Origin: Cephalothrix spiralis
Taxonomy: Eukaryota > Nemertea > Palaeonemertea > Archinemertea > Cephalotrichidae
NCBI GenBank assembly: GCA_032353305.1
Contig: JAUCNG010412247.1
Span: forward strand, 1-16,143
DNA: 16,143 nt
Reading direction: 5' to 3'
Below are positions 8,138 through 15,740 of the stretch, piece after piece. The notes beneath the pieces were generated by a model, which worked only from the letters and a program-made list of their open reading frames with translations, had not been told where the DNA came from and did no database searches. Each line of letters starts with the position of its first letter. The stretch's first letter is position 1. A program made the position numbers and the translations under genes.

Positions 8138-9430
8138 GGGGGACATAGGTTTGCGATGCAGGTTTAAAGATTTCAACCTCATTAGAATCTTAATTGAGTT
8201 AATGTTAGAAGTTCATTTTCAATCAGTAATTTGTGAGTCAATTGTCTTAGTGAATTTCCCTAATTGTTTAATAATTGAAAAAGTGTATCAAATAACGACG
8301 CTGTGAATAACCGCATTTCTAAAACCATGCACAATAAAAGTGCTCGTAAAATAATCAAAATAGTCCACGCCATACAGATGAGAATTAATTTAAGAAACCA
8401 ATTATCCCTAATTAATATATTCTTGATTAGGGTTAGTATTAAAGCATTAATAATAGATAATTAATAGTTGATTTTCGGTAAGAATTAATCAGCCTATCTC
8501 TCTTTTAGTTAAAAACCTAAAAATTTAAGATATATTTTCATTCATTGGTTAAGATCAATTTTTCCATTTGTAATTTTTGAAAGCGAGGCCGCCTAAAATG
8601 GTCACGTGCTAATAGAGATTTTTTGCAATTTAGGTAGATTATTTGATAAAAGGGTATTGGGACTTGGTTTTTATATGTAGGTATAAAAATAGATATATAT
8701 TATAAAAATACAAGATAACATACCAAAATGGCAACAAGGAGTGGGTTTTACATGAATACGCTCAGTTTTTTATATTCGACCTTTCGACAAGCAAGGTAAA
8801 CATATTTTCTTGCAGATGCGATGGGGTCTTATATTTATATTACAAATGGAAAAATACAAATTATGTGAGATTAACGTTAATCATCATAGAAGCTAGGCGA
8901 GGGCGAAATCACGAGATTTTGAGTTGATTTGTTTTTTTAATACCAGACCGACTCACCATGTGGCGTTGCTAAAATGAAAGGAAAATTTTGGAATAACATA
9001 AAAACGAGCATGCATAGGATTAACAGAGAGAAAAAGACATTGAGAGTTTGTTTACAAAACTGAAATGAAAATAATACACCTGGATTAAACTCGCTTGAGC
9101 TTAAAAATTACACTCTTGACTTTGTTTACAACTAATAAAAGTGAACGAACAATTTGTTTACACCTATACGTGTACGACTGAGACATGCCTGCAGGGAAAA
9201 TGTTGATTAAATGATTTTTTAACACTCATGACTATGAATTTAATGCAGTTCATACTGCATGACAAACACATAGAAATTCTATACAACATATACCTGAATA
9301 CTTAATGAACGCATGGTCCATATTGACAACAACAGTGTCAGCGTCTTGACCTTTAAAATGTAACATTATTCAATACAGGAACACAGTAACATCGTAATCT
9401 CATGTTGAAGTTGTAGACATTTTTTTATTA

Positions 9431-9742
9431 CAATTAACATTAACAATCCAATTTAGCGCCGTCATTAAAATTTGATGCAAAATTTAACAAATAATGTCAA
9501 CATTAACATTTAATGCCAATATTTAGAACTTAGTGCCAACATTCACATTTGATATCACCATTAACATTTAAATGTCAACATTAAAAATGTGTCTTCATTG
9601 TTTTAAAATCAACATTTAATGTCAACATTAACATTTAATGTTAACACAAATATTAAATATGAACATGAAAATATAATCTTATTCTCCAATCAAAATAAAC
9701 ACTAAATGTTAATAACAAAATGTCAACCTCAACATTTGATGA
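9431..9742. repeat. Degenerate AACATTTAATGTC-type array
   Basis: Many imperfect copies of AACATTTAATGTC and ACATTAACATTTAATG, spaced about 12 to 30 nt apart. The unit is nearly self-complementary (ACATTTAATGT), so the array is also rich in small inverted repeats. It is an old, diverged minisatellite or low-complexity region. Confidence 0.65.
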
Positions 9743-10340
9743 TACGAGTTTAAAAGATAAGAATGAAGACAGGCTTGCTATAGATGAACAGATTAAAACC
9801 ATTAAAAATGTTTCAGACTAATTATCCTTTAGATTAATTAACATTTTCCATTTAAAGCTTAATATCTCCAAGTCAAAATTACTAGAAATTTGAAAACTGT
9901 GATTAAGCCTCGTTTTGAGAAAATGATAAGTGTAAAAAATATTATAATTTTTTTAAAAGACAAAGACTATTTAAGTAATAAAGGGGAATATATTCGAATA
10001 CTTCATAGAAATAGTTTTCTGTTTTATGATGTTTTGTAGAGACCAAAACCCATAACATTTCTAGGTTAAAGCGTCCGGAAGACTTCCATAGAGACATAGA
10101 ATCATAGCTCAAAATACTTAAAAATTATAGACATACATGTATATAAATTAAGTTTTCTTTGCGGAACCGACAGAAGCAGAGAAAGTAGACTGGTGCACGC
10201 TAAGCTCGTCAGTGATAATAAACACTTTAAAAAACGTTAACTGTATTTTTCATGACCTATCAACTTATTTGAATATACTCAAGAAACTAGAATCCGTTTC
10301 AATGCATTAGAAAACAATTTAACCATTTTTAAATTCTGGA

Positions 10341-10521
10341 AACTTTTTTGAATTTTTATAATCATTTTTTTTGGTGACTTTTCGAACTAACTCGACTCTT
10401 CATACATATGTTTAAATCTTATTAATAGGTCGGAAGTTGAACTCTAGTAACATATGTTCGAAACGTCACCAAAAAATTGATTAATCAATAAAAAATATTC
10501 AAAATTCAAAAAAAAATTGTT
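10341..10521. repeat. AT-rich inverted repeat
   Basis: The strongest paired part is TTTTTTGGTGACTTTTCGAAC (ending 10387) against GTTCGAAACGTCACCAAAAAA (10456-10476), one mismatch in 21. The arms continue outward with weaker TTGAATTTT similarity. An inner pair of ACATATGTT/AACATATGT sits in the loop. It looks like a MITE-type palindrome. Confidence 0.65.
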
Positions 10522-10695
10522 CAATAAATTTTGTGGATTCTATTTTTCATATTATTATCTTATCTATTGTGAAGCTTAAAATTAAATATTTTTCGATATA
10601 TAAATCTTATGGATATATATTTTAAGGGATTAAAACTAACGAACAGAACAGACAGCACATGAATAAGTCATGCTTAAGATGAGCTATTGACTTAC

Positions 10696-10792
10696 CTTGG
10701 ATATGAGTTGGATTGTCAAGAGTATAACCGTTGTGACCCCATGTGACCTTATATGGGACATTCAGGAACCCACTTTCACCAGAGTATGAGAA
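10696..10792 (-). CDS. PLXN: Plexin exon 4: end of IPT2 domain
   Basis: This 97-nt exon reads FSYSGESGFLNVPYKVTWG followed by HNGYTLDNPTHIQ, and leaves one base (G) for the next codon (phase 0 to 1). It is the end of IPT2. The pattern 'YSYEG...LPV.....G....D.P' directly before PSI3 is characteristic of plexins. The acceptor is TATTCTAG and the donor is GTAAGTC. The codon split across the next intron is GTT (Val), which restores VKMYKC at the start of PSI3. That frame match supports both splice sites. The intron that follows (7480-10695) is the longest in the window at about 3.2 kb. Confidence 0.92.
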
Positions 10793-11411
10793 CTAGAATA
10801 AAAATATAGTCAATAAAATAAACATCATACAATTACAAAAATTGGCATTTCTCCTATTTTGTTATTTATTTGATTTTATATTTTGGTATATACATGTATG
10901 TTCTTCACTGATACTTTTTTGTATATCGAATATAATTAAATAAAATTTAAATAAAAATTTTGGTATTCGATGAAAATTGGGTATTTCAGATCCAAGAAAT
11001 CTAGGAATTATATTTGAAGACTTCGATTTTCAGCGCCGCAATTTCTCAAAACATAAAAATATTATGGAGTGAAAAATTAAAAGCGGAACAATGTATTTTC
11101 TTCTTTAACAAACTACTTAGCGAAAACTCAATTGAGTTCAAAGAGTAGCCAGCACGAAACATACGCGACCAATCATCTTAATCGAATTTCATCTTTATCG
11201 AATACAGCCTCATTTGTCTCTCTTATGACTCAAGTGCCAAATTTTAGATGCCATTAAATAAATCAGCTTTTTAACGTCGTTCTAGTACTCTGTTTAAGTA
11301 AATGATCAAAATAAATTTTACTTTATTATCAGAATAATGATAAATGAGAAGTTAAGAAGGATGGGAGATTTATCAGCTTATATGATAGTGCACTCATTTG
11401 AATTAACTCAC
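10793..11411 (-). other. Intron between plexin exons 3 and 4
   Basis: Phase-0 GT-AG intron of 619 nt, strongly AT-rich. A TACATGTA octamer occurs at 10891-10898. I see no other structure, and the open frame at 11337-11534 on the plus strand is a shadow of exon 3. Confidence 0.8.
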
Positions 11412-11519
11412 ATAAACTTGATCACAACGAATCATATCACCACGATTAATCTTCCTTGCTGTAACGGTGGTAACACCACCAGGCATGGAGAAATGGCATT
11501 GCAGGTTATCTTGAAAATA
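11412..11519 (-). CDS. PLXN: Plexin exon 3: middle of IPT2 domain
   Basis: This 108-nt exon has 36 codons, phase 0 to 0: YFQDNLQCHFSMPGGVTTVT, then ARKINRGDMIRCDQVY. It supplies the centre of IPT2, with the two cysteines (LQC and IRC) that form the domain's disulfide in plexins. The spacing between them, with a short variable loop that here reads SMPGG, matches the family pattern 'Y.C.......V.A......V.C'. The acceptor is TTATTTTTCAG; the donor is GTGAGT immediately after the codon for Tyr. It joins the previous exon as ...RIQNIA-YFQDNLQC. No odd feature is visible, and the reading frame is open throughout. Confidence 0.92.
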
Positions 11520-12377
11520 CTGAAAAATAAATAAATAATTTGAAGGTTTCTAGATTTTCATCGAAATAATTTCGGGAATTCCGTGCCGTGCGAAGCGAGG
11601 TAGAAAATGTTGTAAAATTCAACCACATAGAAAAAAAGCTCATGTCGACACTCTGAAAATCACTTGTATCGTTTACCAATTATCAACCAGCTCGGTTCTG
11701 CTCGGTTATGGATCACATGGTTTCAGCTAGTTCAGGACTTCAGGTACAGTTTACGGAAGCCACGACCTTGAATGCGTCTCAAAATGATGACGTCACAGGC
11801 TCACAGCCACTGGGGAAAATATATACGGTAGCTCAGCTCGTATGCCCGATGAATATAGCTCAGTTGGTAAACGCTATGATACAAAATTGCCAAACGGAAA
11901 AATAGCAATGCTCAAAGATAAGATTATCTCAAACTGTTCCTAGGTATCGATCTTAACCGAATGTGTCTTTGTAGACAGGTGGGCTAATCGATTGCACCTT
12001 CAGATGTGACTCAAAGACTGCTTTCGAACTAACATCGATTCTTAGCAAAAAAAATAAAAATACCTTAGAGGACAACAATATGTCTCTTTTCTTTGCCTAG
12101 ACGAACAAATCTCGTATTTCACATTCGAATATAAAATAACAAAGTAATTTTTAATGTTAAAACACTAACTAAAAAGGTTATGAAAATTATCGACCTACGT
12201 AACGGGTTACTATTTTTATTAATAGTGCTAGGGGCGAGCAAACAAATGGATTTTTTATGTAATCAGATATAAGTCCGTCTAAATATTACATAATTCTATA
12301 AAACAACCATTACGTATTCTAAGAAAAAAAGCCTCTAGGGTTAGATAGTAAAGTATAACCTAAAATAGACTACTTAC
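11520..12377 (-). other. Intron between plexin exons 2 and 3
   Basis: Phase-0 GT-AG intron of 858 nt. It contains a consensus CRE-like TGACGTCA at 11788-11795 and a lone tRNA D-arm/A-box-like stretch TAGCTCAGTTGG at 11856-11867, with a weaker partner TAGCTCAG just upstream at 11829. No B box stands at a proper distance, so no tRNA is called. The open frame on the plus strand at 11708-11905 has no recognisable protein motif. Confidence 0.8.
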
Positions 12378-12485
12378 CGCAATATTTTGAATACGGACTT
12401 CTATAGATGCAGTTGTACCAGCAGGAACCAAAACTTCTGTAAAAGCGGCCTCGATTTGTGGACAAAGTTCGGACTCGGAGCCGAT
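12378..12485 (-). CDS. PLXN: Plexin exon 2: start of IPT2 (TIG) domain
   Basis: The exon carries 36 codons beginning IGSESELCPQI and ending ASIEVRIQNIA. It follows PSI2 in frame (phase 0 to 0). In plexins the segment after PSI2 has a conserved 'CPQ...LVPV...I.L...N' line that opens the second IPT/TIG immunoglobulin-like fold; here it appears as LCPQI, then EVLVPAGTTASIEVRIQN. The acceptor is TTTTGTTGCAG and the donor is GTAAGTA. The stretch EVLVPAG is the first beta strand and turn of the domain. The domain has no GP-x-GG loop, which is usual for IPT2 of plexins. It is an extracellular spacer region of the stalk. The exon is preceded by a 3.1-kb intron full of palindromic repeats. Confidence 0.93.
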
Positions 12486-12567
12486 CTGCAACAAAAATTT
12501 AAAAAATAAGCATCAAAGTTAATATGCTGAAGAATATGTAAGAATTCCAAACTTAATCGATCTACAT

Positions 12568-12598
12568 TCGAGCAGGTGTAGACTGGTTGCCTGCTCGA
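12568..12598. repeat. Perfect 9-bp stem-loop
   Basis: TCGAGCAGG (12568-12576) pairs perfectly with CCTGCTCGA (12590-12598) around a 13-nt loop. It lies about 80 nt upstream, on the transcript, of the acceptor of plexin exon 2. Confidence 0.6.
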
Positions 12599-12679
12599 TT
12601 ACGCCTTCTTTAGCAGACTACATAAAAGTAAGTAATGGCATTATTGTTTGCCATACAGGAACGAAGAAATACAAAAAAG

Positions 12680-12787
12680 TGTTAAAATTCAATATGGCGC
12701 TCGTGTGACGTCATAAAATAATTCGTTACGTTATGTTAAAATTCAAAATGGCGCCCGTGTGAAGTCATAAAATAGTTCGTTAAGTAA
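12680..12787. repeat. 54-bp tandem duplication with ATGGCGC and CRE motifs
   Basis: Two copies, 12680-12733 and 12734-12787, are identical at 48 of 54 positions. Each begins TGTTAAAATTCA and carries AATGGCGC or ATATGGCGC (YY1-like core). Copy 1 has a perfect CRE, TGACGTCA, at 12706-12713; copy 2 has TGAAGTCA in its place. Confidence 0.85.
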
Positions 12788-13223
12788 TTTAAACTCATGG
12801 GTTCGCCATTCGACCAATTAATTAATAAATAGGATTTATATTATTCATTGAGACATGTTCATATTTCACTAACATGATATTTCGCTAGTATCATATCTAT
12901 TTTTCAATCACAAAATCTAATCAAGTGTAATCCCGGAAAATGGTAGCTTCATGCTTCATGTTCAAAAAAAGTATTCGACAAATGATATTTCCAGAAGTTC
13001 GTGACAGGATGTACCTGCGGATGTAACAGTAATTATAACTTACTGCTTCATATTTTTGGGTGGGTACAGAATCAGAATTCGTTTAACTCTACGTATTCTT
13101 TTATTTTGATATTACATGTTTTTTACACCAGAAAATCAGGAAAATGTTGTGTCATAAGATCGTGTTTAGTCTTTAAATGATTTAAAGAAATATGTATACA
13201 CAGTAAATTTCGGAAGTAGGGGC

Positions 13224-13612
13224 CATCAACCCTCTTATTTTTTTTGGAAAGCTTGTGAAAATTCTAGGTTTAAATTTGTATTTTCAAAAGGGTCGGGCTC
13301 ACTTTTGGGCCACTGGAGCAAAGTTTTTTTCAACCAAAAAAATTTCCCAAAAGAATTGAACTCGATATTTTCTGATCCGCATAGTTCAATACAATAATTA
13401 TATACCATTTTTAATTTGGTTTGACCAATTTTAGGGGCCCAGGGCAAATATAGATTTTTTTTTTGAAAAATGGATCGGCCCCTGAAGCCCCAAAGCGGTC
13501 CCGACCCTTTCGAAAATATAAACTTGAATTTCCACAAGCTTTCCAAAATATAAGGGTTGATCGGGTTTAGGCCCACACTTCTGAAATTTTCGCGGGGGAT
13601 CGAAAACTGGGG
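13224..13612. mobile_element. Palindromic MITE-like element (second copy of family)
   Basis: The arms are 13224-13315 and about 13476-13562, inverted to each other: CATCAACCC, TTGGAAAGCTTGTG and AAAGGGTCGGG in the left arm recur on the minus strand of the right arm. The middle (13316-13475) is not repeated. The similarity to 2325-2453 extends beyond the right arm to about 13612 (CCCCGCGAAAAT on the minus strand). The 113-codon minus-strand frame at 13235-13576 lies inside the palindrome and has no domain signature, so it is rejected as a gene. Confidence 0.7.
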
Positions 13613-14590
13613 TCTGAAGGTTTACGCCAAAATTTCCATAAACCTGTGTGTGGCTTTAAAAATAAAAGATTATAATGTGGACGCTAAATACATTTAAGCA
13701 TATAAAGTCGCTTAGTTATTCCTTACCAAACCAATATCTAATACAACCATGACTTCTTTAAATCGCGGAATTAATCTTAGTATCATTCTTAGTCTCTACG
13801 GAAAACCCTAAAGAGAGTTAATCTTCTCGTAAAATAACCAAGTACCAAGGAAAACCAAAACAATCTTTCCGCAAATATTCGCGTCTTATTTTTAATCTTA
13901 GAACCCCAACCATCTGAATCAGAAACCATAACTTAGGAAACCTTTTAAATACATTTTTCTTCATTTATAAATATCTCCAGGGACATTTTTCATCTGATAC
14001 TATCAGTTAACAATGATCTAAATTTTAATATGAAATATCAGGTTACAAATTACAAAATAAATATCAAAGGGTCTAAAAAAGTTCTTCAGCAATAAAGTGT
14101 CGACTTTTACCTATTGATACCGATTATTAGCTTGGTTAGACAAGTTGTCGACAATATTTTGTTATGATATTCTAAAAACGCTTTTGAAGTTATAATACAA
14201 TTATGCTTATTAATACATGAATGGGACATCTTTTATTACAAGGGTATGTTGTCCAGTGTATTGTGCACACAGTCCTAAATATATTATGCATATAGCTTTA
14301 AAAATGATGAAGGCTATAGTTTGAAGAAAAAACAAATTTTCATTTGTATAAAAAGTGTGCCCCAAAAAAATATACAACCTCCAGATGACATGCACACTAA
14401 AAATGAATTATGAATATTTAAATAATTGCAGATCCAAGCTAACGAATATTCTCCCGAATAACCTCTGGTTTCATTTTCCCCAGCATAAATCCTATTGTAA
14501 GTCGAGAGAATGTGCAAGTATTTCTATAGACGCGATCGATATTGACTAAAACTTATACAATCTTTATAAATATTCAAGAAGTCATTGTTA

Positions 14591-14648
14591 GCTCTGGGTG
14601 GCTCATTGGTTAAGCGAGTAGATTGCAAGTTCGAGTCCCCGCGGAGCA
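14591..14648 (+). pseudogene. Truncated tRNA-like sequence with acceptor stem
   Basis: GCTCTGG at the 5' end can pair with GCGGAGC before a terminal A (six of seven pairs, one a G-U). An A box GGCTCATTGGTTAAGCG and a B box AGTTCGAGTCCCC are clear. The body is only 58 nt because most of the anticodon arm and variable region is missing (AGTAGATTGCA lies between). It is likely a tRNA pseudogene or the head of a tRNA-derived SINE. It is on the opposite strand to the plexin gene. Confidence 0.6.
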
Positions 14649-14649
14649 C

Positions 14650-14655
14650 TTTTTT
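14650..14655 (+). terminator. T6 run, RNA polymerase III-type terminator
   Basis: Six T residues follow the tRNA-like sequence after a single C. Four or more T residues are enough to end Pol III transcription in animals. Its position suits a tRNA-type transcript, but T runs are common in this AT-rich DNA. Confidence 0.35.
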
Positions 14656-14862
14656 CTTTAATAAAAGTTATATGAATTAAATGTTATAATTATTTCACAA
14701 GTAACCCAGAGGACATAATTAGTGAATATTTTCAATGGATCTTTATAACACGAAAAATATGATTTTCGTCGGCCAGAAAAACCTGTAGTGGTTTTGATCC
14801 ATGATGTCGCGACATCATTACCTGGAAATTTCAGAATCGCCAGTTGCTCAGTTTTCGAGAAA

Positions 14863-14874
14863 TGCGCATGCGCG
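14863..14874. promoter_or_regulatory. NRF1-like site 1
   Basis: TGCGCATGCGCG fits the NRF1 consensus YGCGCAYGCGCR. It lies in the left outer arm of the palindromic element. Binding is not shown by sequence alone. Confidence 0.3.
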
Positions 14875-14887
14875 GTCATTGTAGGGT

Positions 14888-14899
14888 TGCGCATGCGCA
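14888..14899. promoter_or_regulatory. NRF1-like site 2
   Basis: TGCGCATGCGCA is a perfect palindrome and a full match to YGCGCAYGCGCR. It lies 13 nt after the first site. Confidence 0.35.
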
Positions 14900-15334
14900 A
14901 ATCGCAAAACTAATAGCGGATTTCGGTAAAATAGGGGCATGTTTCTATCCGTCCGTAACACATTTATATGACGTCAAATCAGCCGGTACAGAGTTATTGA
15001 CGTATTAAATAGGTGGGACGTCATTATCATTGATTCGTTAATAACTCGGTAACGGCTGATATTACGTCATATAAATGTATTACGGACATCTATTAAAATA
15101 CATACGGTTATGATACAGAATACAAGAAATTAGAGATACTTTAAAATTAATGTATGAAAAGATCAAATTAATAATAAACCTAAATAATAATAAATTGGGA
15201 TGGTTTCCCTCAGTTGTAACAAGCACGGCCGTTTCGGGGGTTAACAATACGGCCTTTAATGTGCTTGCCCCCCCCCCAGCATACATATAGAAACATGCTC
15301 CTATTTACCGGAATCCGCTGTCATTTTTGCGATT

Positions 15335-15346
15335 TGCGCACGCGCA
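15335..15346. promoter_or_regulatory. NRF1-like site 3
   Basis: TGCGCACGCGCA in the right outer arm is the inverted counterpart of site 2 and still fits YGCGCAYGCGCR in spite of one change. Confidence 0.3.
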
Positions 15347-15628
15347 ACCCTAAAACTCGAACGCGCATATCTCGAAAACTGAGCAACCAGCGGGACATCA
15401 TGGATCAAAACCGGTCAACAAAAATCTTTTTTCTCTCTCGGGTAATATAGAATCGTGTACGATAAAGTACTTACCCTTTACCGTCTTGGTGCCGAGAGGA
15501 AAAGGCTAGATCATTCTTTTCAATGTCATAACAACATTCAGGTTCTTTTTTATTGTTCTTTCTAAGGACAGTTGCCATTTGCGTAAAAGCCATTTTTCAT
15601 GCAAAAATTTTAAGAAAAACCTACTAAC

Positions 15629-15740
15629 CTTTCCGCTAGTTATCAATGTCTTGTCAACACAATCATCGGACTTATGGACGCACTTATGATTTCGTACACA
15701 CCAGGAACATGGATATTTACTCTTGGTACATGAGGTACAA
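15629..15740 (-). CDS. PLXN: Plexin exon 1 of 10 in window: PSI2 domain
   Basis: This exon encodes most of the second PSI (plexin-semaphorin-integrin) domain of a plexin, the single-pass receptor that binds semaphorins and signals in axon guidance and cell migration. The minus strand reads CTSCTKSKYPCSWCVRNHKC and continues through VHKSDDC to TLITSGK. Six cysteines with the PC-x-WC core match plexin PSI2, where the phrase 'YPC-WC...H-C' is typical. The acceptor is ATATTTCCAG (AG at 15742-15741) and the donor is GTTAGT (from 15628). The first base completes a codon begun upstream (phase 2) and the exon ends in phase 0. The length is 112 nt, 37 complete codons. The upstream exons (signal peptide, sema, PSI1, IPT1) are not in the window. 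The domain and strand are clear; the plexin subclass is not. Confidence 0.93.

Larger units (their letters stand above)
7480..10695 (-). other. Intron between plexin exons 4 and 5 (3.2 kb)
   Basis: Phase-1 GT-AG intron, the longest here. It holds an inverted repeat (10341-10521), a degenerate AACATTTAATGT-type array (9431-9742), a weak foldback (8033-8137), a short hairpin CCCTAATTAA/TTGATTAGGG (8406-8432) and a perfect 14-bp palindrome GATTAACGTTAATC near 8870. The remainder, including 7560-8030, 8440-9420 and 9750-10330, is AT-rich with no gene that I can support. Confidence 0.8.
14790..15412. mobile_element. Nested double palindrome, CpG-rich arms
   Basis: The outer arms are 14790-14948 and 15287-15412 (inverted): GGTTTTGATCCATGATGTC, GTTGCTCAGTTTTCGAGA, AGGGTTGCGC and AGCATGTTTCTAT-like ends recur. 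The left arm has about 34 nt more. The inner arms are 14951-14998 and 15040-15087, which match at 43 of 48 positions without a gap. The left inner arm starts 3 nt after the outer arm, but on the right 199 nt (15088-15286) intervene, so this side probably received an insertion. No coding region is present. It is a non-autonomous palindromic element of unknown superfamily. Confidence 0.75.
12486..15628 (-). other. Intron between plexin exons 1 and 2 (3.1 kb)
   Basis: Phase-0 GT-AG intron. From high to low coordinates it holds a pseudo-exon with good splice signals but a bad frame (15475-15561), a nested palindromic element (14790-15412), a truncated tRNA-like sequence (14591-14648), a second palindromic element (13224-13612), a 54-bp tandem duplication (12680-12787) and a short perfect hairpin (12568-12598). 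Between 13613 and 14590 I see only AT-rich unique sequence. Small open frames at 14210-14517 and 14658-14900 have no domain signature. Confidence 0.85.

Noticed and set aside
11829-11905. tRNA gene suggested by two TAGCTCAG A-box-like strings
   Set aside because: There is no B box at the proper distance, no acceptor pairing, and no T run. At most it is a D-arm relic.
13235-13576. 113-codon open frame on the minus strand
   Set aside because: It lies entirely inside a palindromic repeat, has no domain signature, and its ends match the repeat arms rather than a gene structure.
14591-14648. Functional tRNA gene
   Set aside because: Only 58 nt, and the anticodon arm is not complete, so no decoding tRNA could form.
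2020-15412. CRISPR array or other prokaryotic repeat system
   Set aside because: The direct repeats are contiguous tandems or dispersed palindromes without regular spacers, in a spliced animal gene.
15475-15561. Extra coding exon between plexin exons 1 and 2
   Set aside because: Exon 1 joins exon 2 in frame to give the expected PSI2 to IPT2 transition. Inclusion of this segment leads to an immediate stop in the required phase. Kept only as a possible poison exon.
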